A stretch of 64,000 bases of DNA, taken from positions 496,001 to 560,000 of the forward strand of contig OZ242020.1 in assembly GCA_965204875.1 (NCBI GenBank). The letters run 5' to 3'. Source of the DNA: Aldehydirespirator sp965204875. Its GTDB lineage: Bacteria; Actinomycetota; Acidimicrobiia; Acidimicrobiales; Aldehydirespiratoraceae. A program made the translations under genes and the position numbers. The number at the start of each line of letters is the position of its first letter. The first letter of the stretch is position 1. The notes beneath the pieces are model-generated. The model saw only the letters and a list, made by a program, of their open reading frames with translations, had not been told where the DNA came from and searched no databases. Shown here in pieces: positions 9,365 through 16,616 of this stretch.

Positions 9365-9397
9365 ACCCGTTCAGAGATCGTTGCGTGCATCGCGGCG

Positions 9398-11071
9398 CTA
9401 GCCGGCGGCGCGGTAGTAGCCGACCGGCTCCGCGGGCAGCGGCGTGTCGCCGCGAATCAGGTCTGCCGCCTTCTCGGCGAGCATCATCACCGGCGCGTAG
9501 ATGTTGCCGTTGGTGATGTAGGGCATCGACGACGCGTCCACCACGCGCAGGCCCCTGGTGCCGTGCACCTCCAGCGAGTCCGGGTGCAGGGCCGAGTCCT
9601 CGCCGAGGCCCATGCGTGCCGTGCAGGACGGGTGCAGCGCGGTCTCGGCGTCGCGGCGCACCCAGTCGAGGATCTCGTCGTCGCTGCTCACCTCGGGCCC
9701 GGGAGACACCTCGCCGCCGTTGAAGGGGTCCATGGCGGGCTGAGCGAGGATGCGGCGGGCGTGGCGCACGGCCTCCACCCACTCGGTGCGGTCCTGGTCG
9801 GTGGATAGGTAGTTGAAGCGCAGCGCCGGCTTGTCGCGGGGGTCCGCCGAGGTGATCTGCACGGTGCCGCGGGAGTTGCTGTACATCGGCCCGACATGAA
9901 CCTGGTAGCCGTGACCGCCCGAGGGCACCGAACCGTCGTAGCGGATGGCTATGGGCAGGAAGTGGAACATCAGGTTCGGGTAGTCGACATCGTCGTTGCT
10001 GCGGATGAAGCCGCCGGCCTCAAAGTGGTTGGTGGCGCCGGGCCCGCGGCGGGCCAGCCACTGCAGACCGATCCAGGGCCTCCGCCACATCGCCAGGTTG
10101 GGCTGCATCGACACCGGCTGCTTGCAGGCGTGCTGCACGTACACCTCAAGGTGGTCCTGCATGTTGGCGCCGACGGCAGGCACGTCGGCCACGACGTCGA
10201 TGCCGTGGCGAGCCAGCAGCCCGGGCGGGCCCACGCCGGAGAGTTGCAGGAGCTGGGGCGAGTTGATGGCACCGCCGCAGCAGATCACCTCGCCGGCGTC
10301 AACGGTGCGGGACCGGCCGGCCCGCTCGTATTCGACGCCGACCGCCCGGTCCCGGTCGAAGCGGATCCGGGTGGTGAAGGCACCCGTCAGCAGCTTGAGG
10401 TTGCGCCGGCGCAGCACGGGATGCAGGTAGGCGCGGGCGGCGCTGAGGCGGCGGCCCCGGTGGACGTTGCGGTCGAAGGCGGCGAAGCCCTCCTGGCGGT
10501 AGCCGTTCACGTCGCTGGTGCGGGGATGCCCGGCCTGCTCGGTGGCCTCCAGGAAGGCCGTGAACAGCGCATTCGTGGCGGGTCCCCGCTCCAGCACCAG
10601 CGGGCCCTGCGCGCCGCGGTACCCACCGGTCGCCGCCGAGCCGGCGCAGTCGTCACCGGCGAGGCAGCTCTCCATGCGCTTGAAGTAGGGCAGGCAGTGG
10701 GCGTAGTCCCAGCGCTGCATGCCCGGATCGGCGGCCCAGCGCTCGAAGTCGAGGGGATTGCCACGCTGGAAGATCATGCCGTTGATGCTGGACGAGCCGC
10801 CGAGGACCTTGCCGCGGGCGTGGTAGACGCGCCGGCCGCCCATGTGGGGCTCGGGCTCTGAGCTGTACTTCCAGTCGTAGAAGCGGTTGCCGATGGGGAA
10901 CGACAGGGCCGCCGGCATGTGGATGAACACGTCGAAGCGCCAGTCCCGCCGGCCCGCCTCCAGCACGAGCACCGACGTGGCGGGGTCGGCGCTGAGACGG
11001 TTGGCGAGGGCGCAGCCGGCAGAGCCCCCGCCGACGATCACGTAGTCGTAGCGGCCCTGTGGATCCTTCAA
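9398..11071 (-). CDS. GMC-family FAD oxidoreductase, choline dehydrogenase-like
   Basis: Flavoprotein alcohol dehydrogenase of the glucose-methanol-choline family, 557 residues. The N-terminus has the dinucleotide fold YDYVIVGGGSAGCALANRLS. This is followed by the GMC signature GRRVYHARGKVLGGSSSING and the second signature GGAINSPQLLQLSGVGP. The C-terminus has the active-site His region LHPSCTARMG and ASSMPYITNGNIYAPVMMLAEKAADLI. Similarity is to BetA-type choline dehydrogenases, but other alcohols are possible. The start is TTG at 11071 behind GAGGGGGTGA. It lies downstream of the sugar ABC operon on the same strand. The other quaternary-amine genes in the window make a betaine-related role plausible. 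Confidence 0.87.
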   Translation of the reverse strand: MKDPQGRYDYVIVGGGSAGCALANRLSADPATSVLVLEAGRRDWRFDVFIHMPAALSFPIGNRFYDWKYSSEPEPHMGGRRVYHARGKVLGGSSSINGMIFQRGNPLDFERWAADPGMQRWDYAHCLPYFKRMESCLAGDDCAGSAATGGYRGAQGPLVLERGPATNALFTAFLEATEQAGHPRTSDVNGYRQEGFAAFDRNVHRGRRLSAARAYLHPVLRRRNLKLLTGAFTTRIRFDRDRAVGVEYERAGRSRTVDAGEVICCGGAINSPQLLQLSGVGPPGLLARHGIDVVADVPAVGANMQDHLEVYVQHACKQPVSMQPNLAMWRRPWIGLQWLARRGPGATNHFEAGGFIRSNDDVDYPNLMFHFLPIAIRYDGSVPSGGHGYQVHVGPMYSNSRGTVQITSADPRDKPALRFNYLSTDQDRTEWVEAVRHARRILAQPAMDPFNGGEVSPGPEVSSDDEILDWVRRDAETALHPSCTARMGLGEDSALHPDSLEVHGTRGLRVVDASSMPYITNGNIYAPVMMLAEKAADLIRGDTPLPAEPVGYYRAAG

Positions 11072-11157
11072 ATGTCACCCCCTCTTGAGGACGGGTCCGG
11101 CACACGGCTCCAAATCCCCGGCGTGCTATAACGGCGACCCTACCGCCAGGGGAGCGC

Positions 11158-12291
11158 TCAGAGGTCGGCTCGCGTTGAGCCCTCGTGATGGGAGGCCAGC
11201 ACCTGGCCGGTCTGCGGGTTGATCCAGCGGATCTGCTCGGGTGGGAACCGGATCCACAGCCTCTGCCCGGGAGCCACGGCAAAGGTCGGGTGGGTCGATA
11301 CCTTCATCGACTGATCGGCCAAACCCTCCGACCGCAGGGAAACCGTCAGCAGGTTCTGAGCCCCCAGCGGCTCCACAACGTTGACACGCACCTCTAGCGC
11401 GTCAGAGGCGCGAGCATCGAGGATCTCCGTGTTCTCGGCGCGGATTCCAAGCCGGATCGCCTCTCCCTCGTAGTGCTTGAGTGCCGGTGCATCCGAACCG
11501 GTGGCGACGACCTTGCCCGCCAGCTGCACGGTCGTCTCGCCGTCCGTGTGCCTGAGGTGGCCATCGACGAAGTTCATGGGAGGATTGCCGATGAAGCCAC
11601 CGACGAACTCGTTCGAGGGGTTCTCGTACACTACCGAGGGGCGGTCGACCTGCTGCAGGACACCGTCCTTCATGACCGCCACGCGGTCTCCCATGCTCAA
11701 AGCCTCAATCTGGTCATGAGTCACGTAGATCGTCGTGGCATTGACCTCACCGAGAAGACGTTTCAGTTCGGCGCGCATCTCGAGTCGGAGCAACGCGTCG
11801 AGGTTGCTCAGCGGCTCATCCATCAGGAGTACCTCGGCCTTCATTGCCAGGGCGCGCGCAACCGCAACCCTCTGTCTCTGACCGCCACTCATTGCGCTCG
11901 GCTTGCGATCCAGCATGTCTTCGATGTGCAACAAGGCGGCAGCCTCTTCGACCCGCTCCTCGAGCACTGCCTTGGGAGTCTTGATCATCCGTAGACCGAA
12001 GCCGATGTTGTTGCGAACCGACATGTGGGGAAAGATTGCGTAGCTCTGAAACACCATGGAAATCTTGCGGTCTCCCGGCGGCAGGTAGGTAACATCGCGC
12101 CCGCCTATTGTGACACGCCCTGAGTCCACCATGCCCAGGCCGGCAATCGCTCGCAACAAGGTTGTCTTGCCACATCCGCTCGGTCCGAGCAGGACCAGAA
12201 ACTCGCCGTCGTTCACCGTCAAGCTCACATCGTCGATCGCGACCTTGCCTCCGAACGATTTGCTGGCTCGCTCTACAGTGATCTCAGCCAC
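11158..12291 (-). CDS. Sugar ABC transporter ATP-binding protein (MalK/UgpC type)
   Basis: Cytoplasmic ATPase subunit of a carbohydrate importer, 377 residues. Visible motifs are Walker A GPSGCGKTTLLRAIAG, the Q-loop MVFQSYAIFPHMSV, signature MSGGQRQRVAVARAL, Walker B VLLMDEPLSNLD and the H-loop YVTHDQIEALSMG. These are followed by a C-terminal TOBE/OB region from about residue 235, as in MalK, UgpC and MsmK. It is the last gene of a cluster containing two permeases, a binding protein and an alpha-mannosidase. The importer is therefore probably for a mannose-containing oligosaccharide. Confidence 0.92.
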   Translation of the reverse strand: MAEITVERASKSFGGKVAIDDVSLTVNDGEFLVLLGPSGCGKTTLLRAIAGLGMVDSGRVTIGGRDVTYLPPGDRKISMVFQSYAIFPHMSVRNNIGFGLRMIKTPKAVLEERVEEAAALLHIEDMLDRKPSAMSGGQRQRVAVARALAMKAEVLLMDEPLSNLDALLRLEMRAELKRLLGEVNATTIYVTHDQIEALSMGDRVAVMKDGVLQQVDRPSVVYENPSNEFVGGFIGNPPMNFVDGHLRHTDGETTVQLAGKVVATGSDAPALKHYEGEAIRLGIRAENTEILDARASDALEVRVNVVEPLGAQNLLTVSLRSEGLADQSMKVSTHPTFAVAPGQRLWIRFPPEQIRWINPQTGQVLASHHEGSTRADL

Positions 12292-12339
12292 AGCGCCGAC
12301 CTCTCATGTCGATGGGAATAGTGCCAAGTTCGTAGCACA

Positions 12340-13236
12340 TCATTTTGTGATCTGCCCCCACATGTTGAACAGGTAGTTGCGGATGAAGAACATGAACACC
12401 AGAGACGGCGCCATCAGGAAGAAACCGCCCGCGAACTGGTAGGCATCGCTCGACAGCTGCAACTGGACAAGAAGCAGTGCCGGGAGCGTCCGGTTGTCCA
12501 GTGTTAGCACTCCGGCTGCGAAGACCTCGTTCCAACTCAGCACGAACGCGAAGACAGAGCTAGCCGCGATTCCAGGCAGGGCCAGTGGCAGCACGATGTG
12601 CCAGAACGACTGGAACGCGGATGCCCCGAACACCTGCCCGGCTTCCTCAAGTTCGTGGGGTACGCTTGCGAACACGCTTGCGATAATGAGAACCGACGTC
12701 GGCATCGTTAGGGCAGTGTGCATGAAGGCCAGACTGTAGACGCTGTCAAAGATGCCGATACGAAGAAACAAGACTGCCAGGGGGATGGATAGCACAACGA
12801 TCGGAAAGGCCCGAACCGCCAGGATCCCCAGCCGCACCAGGTCACGTCCGGGGAATAAGTACCGAGCGATCGCATAACCTGCAGGTGCGCCGAGGAGCGT
12901 CGACAGCACAAGGGTGATGAGAGCAACGACAAGACTGTTCCGAAGTCCATCTAGGACGCCCGGTTGGTCGAGGAAGAACCGGACCGTGTCGGTGGAGAAT
13001 GGAATGAACGGCAAGACATTCTTCGGATACGAGCGGACCACCTCTCGCGTGGTGAAGGCCATCGACGTAAGGAACAACAGAGGAAGCAGGATCCACAGTG
13101 CGATCAGGATGGCGCCGACATAAGTCCAGACCCTACCCCGGTTTGAGCGACGCTTCATGCGCCGGTGCAGTTTGGCGACCTCTGGCGAATCCAGCGGGGG
13201 GAGTTCCGATACGACACCAACGGCGCTGGAGGTCAT
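12340..13236 (-). CDS. Sugar ABC transporter permease (MalG type)
   Basis: Inner-membrane permease of 298 residues with six hydrophobic segments. It has the EAA loop HELEEAGQVFGASAFQSFWHIVLPLALPGIAASS, which contacts the ATPase. The start overlaps the end of the preceding permease gene by four bases (ATGA), a standard translational coupling. About 48 bases separate it from the ATPase gene. The family is carbohydrate uptake transporter 1. Confidence 0.9.
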   Translation of the reverse strand: MTSSAVGVVSELPPLDSPEVAKLHRRMKRRSNRGRVWTYVGAILIALWILLPLLFLTSMAFTTREVVRSYPKNVLPFIPFSTDTVRFFLDQPGVLDGLRNSLVVALITLVLSTLLGAPAGYAIARYLFPGRDLVRLGILAVRAFPIVVLSIPLAVLFLRIGIFDSVYSLAFMHTALTMPTSVLIIASVFASVPHELEEAGQVFGASAFQSFWHIVLPLALPGIAASSVFAFVLSWNEVFAAGVLTLDNRTLPALLLVQLQLSSDAYQFAGGFFLMAPSLVFMFFIRNYLFNMWGQITK

Positions 13237-14699
13237 CGCTCGATCTCCGCGTCGGTGCGCATGGAGCGAAGGTAGAAGAACGCACTTGCGAGCGAAAGTA
13301 GGAGCACGAATACCGCATATGCAGCGGCGACGTTGTTGTTCCGGAACTCGGAGTACTGCCGGAAGGTCTCGTTGGTCAGCACCGTCACCGTGTCACCGCC
13401 CCCGAGTGCGATCACCACCGCGAACACCTGCAGAGCGAGAATCGTGCGCAAGATCAGCGCAACCTGCAGCGACGGCTTCAGAAGAGGCAGCATCACATAG
13501 CGAACTCGCTGCCAGTACGAGGCTCCGAACAACTCCGCAGCCTCCAGAGTCTCATCGGGAATAGCCTGGAGTCCCGAAACAATGATCACCATCACAATTG
13601 ACGTGGATCGCCAGATCTCCGCGACTACGATGGCGAAGATTATCCAGTTACGTGTCTGCGCGCTGAGGAAAACGTGAGGCGAATCAATGATCCCCAAGCC
13701 CTCCAGTATAGAGTTCAACAAGCCATTGCCAGTGAAGATCGAGAAGAACAGTGTGCCAACAGCCAGATCGCTCATTCCCATCGGCACGGTGAATACATAC
13801 AGGAACCAGGAGGTGAGCTTGAGTCGGGCATGGATGACCAGCGACATGAGCAATGCAAGAACGAACTGAGCGGGAATGATCAGCGCAAGCAGCAAGAGCG
13901 TGGTTCGCAAGGCCGGACCGAAGAATCGGTCATCGATCATCTTCTCGATGAAGCCGGTTGTGAACTCACCGGCCGATCCGCGGTCGACCCGTCCGGAAAC
14001 CTCGTTCTCGAAGACCTGTATGAACCGCGACGGCACCCAACCTTGACCGGTGTCTCCAGGAACGGTGCCGCGGACCCTGAACCAGACCTCAAGTGTCGCA
14101 ACCTCGGCGATGCTAGCCGGTGCCCGCGGCTCGGCGAAGGCTATCTCTGCTGCTATCTCGCTGGGGCGATCACGCAGGGGTGTGAGCGGGTCATCGGTCT
14201 CGCCGAGCTTCGGACGGATCGTCGCGGTCAGCGGTGTCCCGTCAGCACTCTCTTCCCTGATGCGAACGCGAGACTCAGGTGCCCAACCGTCAGCGGTCGC
14301 GCCGTTCGGCTGTTCGACAACGACACGATACCAAGTCTCGGTGAGCAGATCGGTCGCCATGTCGGCGTCCTCTAGGAAATTTCCCTGCCTTCCGAGAATC
14401 TCAACGGTGACTCCCTGTTTGAGCCGGCCGGACTCCCGAGCATTCAGGCCCGGGCCCTCGCGCAGCGGCAGCACCGCGTCGTCGTCCCAGATCGCCAGGC
14501 GCAGACCCTCATACATCGGATATGCAAAGAACAGACCGAGGAAGATCAGAACCGGCGCGACCAGCATGTAGGGAGTAGCCGCTCGCCGGACGGTGCGTAC
14601 CCAGTTCTTCTGCGCCTGCGGCACGGAGCCGCCGACCACTGTGGCCGGATCGGGCCGCGCCGGCTGTGGTTCTGTGCTGGCCTGAGTCACGCGCGCCAA
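13233..14699 (-). CDS. Sugar ABC transporter permease (MalF type) with two SH3-like inserts
   Basis: Inner-membrane permease of 488 residues, against about 290-330 for most relatives. TM1 lies at about residues 43-62. Residues 75-240 are then hydrophilic and contain two SH3b-like repeats. The first runs from LPLREGPGLNARESGRLKQG to WYRVVVEQ and DGWAPESRVRI. The second runs from DPLTPLRDRPSE to VWFRVRG and GQGWVPSRFIQV. The remaining TM segments start near 262 and include the EAA loop LEAAELFGASYWQRVRYVMLP. The insert would face outside. E. coli MalF also has a large periplasmic loop, but in another position and with another fold. The next permease gene overlaps its stop. Confidence 0.88.
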   Translation of the reverse strand: MARVTQASTEPQPARPDPATVVGGSVPQAQKNWVRTVRRAATPYMLVAPVLIFLGLFFAYPMYEGLRLAIWDDDAVLPLREGPGLNARESGRLKQGVTVEILGRQGNFLEDADMATDLLTETWYRVVVEQPNGATADGWAPESRVRIREESADGTPLTATIRPKLGETDDPLTPLRDRPSEIAAEIAFAEPRAPASIAEVATLEVWFRVRGTVPGDTGQGWVPSRFIQVFENEVSGRVDRGSAGEFTTGFIEKMIDDRFFGPALRTTLLLLALIIPAQFVLALLMSLVIHARLKLTSWFLYVFTVPMGMSDLAVGTLFFSIFTGNGLLNSILEGLGIIDSPHVFLSAQTRNWIIFAIVVAEIWRSTSIVMVIIVSGLQAIPDETLEAAELFGASYWQRVRYVMLPLLKPSLQVALILRTILALQVFAVVIALGGGDTVTVLTNETFRQYSEFRNNNVAAAYAVFVLLLSLASAFFYLRSMRTDAEIER

Positions 14700-14720
14700 C
14701 TATCGCACATCGGACCGACG

Positions 14721-14806
14721 GCGCTTCCGGTGCGCCCGAACGCCTCAGCGGCGCAGGGCGTCACGGGCACCGCCAAAAGCCGACCGGCGCTTCCGGTGCG
14801 CCCGAA
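14721..14806. repeat. Direct repeat, 66-bp spacing, between binding protein and permease genes
   Basis: GCGCTTCCGGTGCGCCCGAA occurs identically at 14721-14740 and 14787-14806 in the gap between the binding-protein stop (14860) and the permease start (14699). A partial inverted copy (CGCACCGGAA) follows at about 14811. Confidence 0.9.
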
Positions 14807-14859
14807 GCGACGCACCGGAAACGCCTTATGGAGGGATCTCAGTTACGCGGCAGGTCGTC

Positions 14860-16287
14860 TCAGCCTGCGGGCGCGACGACGCAGGGGCCGTCGCTGGCCG
14901 GATCCGGGTCCCAGCACGGAGCGCCGGTCTCGTTCAGCAGCGCTTGGAGGGCGTCGCCCTCCTCGTTCAGCACGGTGGCGATGTCCTCGCCCCCGTCAAC
15001 GATGCGGTCGAAGGCATTGCGGAAGATCTGGTTGATCTCGCCGCCGCGCTCACCCAAACCGACCGGCAGGAGTGCCGGGATGCCGTCGGAGGAGTTGAGC
15101 AGCTTCTCCACGGCCTCGGCCTCGATGGCGACACCGGCAGGCAGGCTGGCGGTGTCGACGCCCTCGACGACCGGGAAGAAGGCGAGCTCGGCCAGAACCT
15201 GGCCCTGCACCTCAGGTCGGGTCAGGTACTCGATCGCTGCCGCGGCGGCGTCGGGATTCGGAGCGTCGGCGGGAATGCCGAGGCCGACGATCACTGGCAT
15301 GAAGCCTCGGCCGGCAGGACCGGACGGCGTCGGGAACGCCACGAAGGTCTCGGGCTGCTCGTCGAAAGCACCGATGAGTCGGGCCACATGGTCGAAGGCG
15401 ACCCAGGCCTCACCGCTGAGAAGCGGTTCGTCCATGAAGTCCCAGTTGAGGCCCTCAGGGTTGAGTGCCGGGGCGAGGTCGTCGCGCAGGAACTCCATCA
15501 TCTCTTCGGCGCCGCTGCTGCGGAACTGGCTGACCATGCCGCCCGTGTAGGACGGCCACATGTAGCCCTCGAGGAAGCGGTGGAAGAGGCCCGCACGGGG
15601 CAGGCCGCACAACGGCCGACCCTCGCCGTCATGCAGGGCGTGACACCAGTCGGCCAGATCGTCCCAGGTCATGTTGTCGATGTCCACGCCATCAGGCAGG
15701 TAGTCGAGGGCCTGCCTGTGCGCTGCCATTATGTAGGTGGCCTGGGCCCACGGCACGAACGCCAGGTTGTCCTCGGTTCCAAGCAGTCCGGCACTCACCA
15801 TCGACGGCGCGAACGAGCGGTCGGCGCCTAGGTCATCTAGCAGGTCGGCGAGGTTGGTGAGCGCGTTCTCCCGCGCCAGCGGCGGGAACGACCCGTGCAG
15901 CGCGCCGAACACATCGATCTGGCTGGAGCCGGCGAGGATCTGGTCCAGGAAGGGGCCCTCCTCACCGAAAGTGATATCGAGCCCCGAGCTCCCGGCACCC
16001 GATGTGATGTCAAGGAGAACGGGCTGCTCTTCGGCCGCCGCCATCTGCGTGGTGGCCATCGACGCGTCTGATGCGTCCGTCGCAGCCGGTACAGGCTCCG
16101 GTTCTGGCGCGTCCGGCGCAGGTTCCGGTTCTGGCGCGTCCGGTTCTGGGGCGGGCGCGGTCGTCGTCGCAGCGGGCTCTGCTTGCGTGCCGGCATCGTC
16201 GTCATCATCGCCGCACGCTGCGGCAACGAGCGCTAACACCATCACTGTTGCCAGCAGCTTGGCCGGCAATGCCTTCGGGTGCTTCAT
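14860..16287 (-). CDS. Extracellular solute-binding lipoprotein of the sugar ABC transporter
   Basis: Family 1-type carbohydrate-binding protein, secreted and lipid-anchored. The ATG at 16287 follows GGAGAGGAGAAACCTA; the longer frame upstream is not needed. The signal peptide MKHPKALPAKLLATVMVLAL ends in the lipobox VAAAC. After it comes an acidic stretch and a Pro/Glu/Ala-rich linker (APEPDAPEPEP repeats, residues about 30-75) that should hold the domain off the membrane. The binding domain has typical segments such as GSSQIDVFGALHG and YLTRPEVQGQVLAELAFFPV. The gene has its own promoter and LacI-type operator at 16371-16425, separate from the upstream mannosidase promoter. Confidence 0.9.
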   Translation of the reverse strand: MKHPKALPAKLLATVMVLALVAAACGDDDDDAGTQAEPAATTTAPAPEPDAPEPEPAPDAPEPEPVPAATDASDASMATTQMAAAEEQPVLLDITSGAGSSGLDITFGEEGPFLDQILAGSSQIDVFGALHGSFPPLARENALTNLADLLDDLGADRSFAPSMVSAGLLGTEDNLAFVPWAQATYIMAAHRQALDYLPDGVDIDNMTWDDLADWCHALHDGEGRPLCGLPRAGLFHRFLEGYMWPSYTGGMVSQFRSSGAEEMMEFLRDDLAPALNPEGLNWDFMDEPLLSGEAWVAFDHVARLIGAFDEQPETFVAFPTPSGPAGRGFMPVIVGLGIPADAPNPDAAAAAIEYLTRPEVQGQVLAELAFFPVVEGVDTASLPAGVAIEAEAVEKLLNSSDGIPALLPVGLGERGGEINQIFRNAFDRIVDGGEDIATVLNEEGDALQALLNETGAPCWDPDPASDGPCVVAPAG

Positions 16288-16370
16288 TAGGTTTCTCCTC
16301 TCCGGGACCCCACCGAGCACGGTGGGAACTTGGCTACCCAACGTTCTGCCCCGATCTTTTCGGAGCAGGT

Positions 16371-16388
16371 ATCCTCAACGTTTCGGAA
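16371..16388 (-). promoter_or_regulatory. LacI-type operator upstream of the binding-protein gene
   Basis: ATCCTCAACGTTTCGGAA matches the palindrome TTCCGAAACGTTTCGGAA at 15 of 18 positions. It lies just downstream of the -10 box, so bound repressor would block initiation. Confidence 0.75.
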
Positions 16389-16396
16389 GCCCCCGC

Positions 16397-16425
16397 AATC
16401 TAGGCGTCCGGCTGTGCGCTGTCAA
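16397..16425 (-). promoter_or_regulatory. Promoter of the binding-protein/permease/ATPase operon
   Basis: On the minus strand TTGACA (16425-16420) and TAGATT (16402-16397) are separated by 17 bases, a good sigma70-type promoter. The operator begins about eight bases downstream. Confidence 0.75.
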
Positions 16426-16491
16426 CCCCCTGCGCCGAACCGACGCTACGCCCGCTCCGGTGCTACGGGTTCTCTCCACCGAGGGCGCTCC

Positions 16492-16616
16492 GTCAGCGCC
16501 GCCCGATTCCTCGCATTGCTCGTCCGGCGCTGCCCGACGTTGGGGTGTCCAACCACATGGGCGTCACGCACATAGGCGTCACGTCAGCGCCGTCCGGTCC
16601 TCGGATTGTTCCGTCG
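16492..16616. repeat. Imperfect copy of the mannosidase gene 3' end
   Basis: GTCAGCGCCGCCCGATTCCT and following bases at 16492-16525 resemble the mannosidase 3' end at 16583-16616, 91 bp away. The latter encodes the last residues before the stop at 16579. Confidence 0.6.

Larger units (their letters stand above)
8608..9397. other. Long intergenic stretch
   Basis: About 790 bases lie between the hypothetical gene and the GMC gene. I see only one candidate small gene (8945-9094, minus strand) and one direct repeat pair (9276/9341). The remaining frames look like GC-rich noncoding frames with poor composition. Confidence 0.5.
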
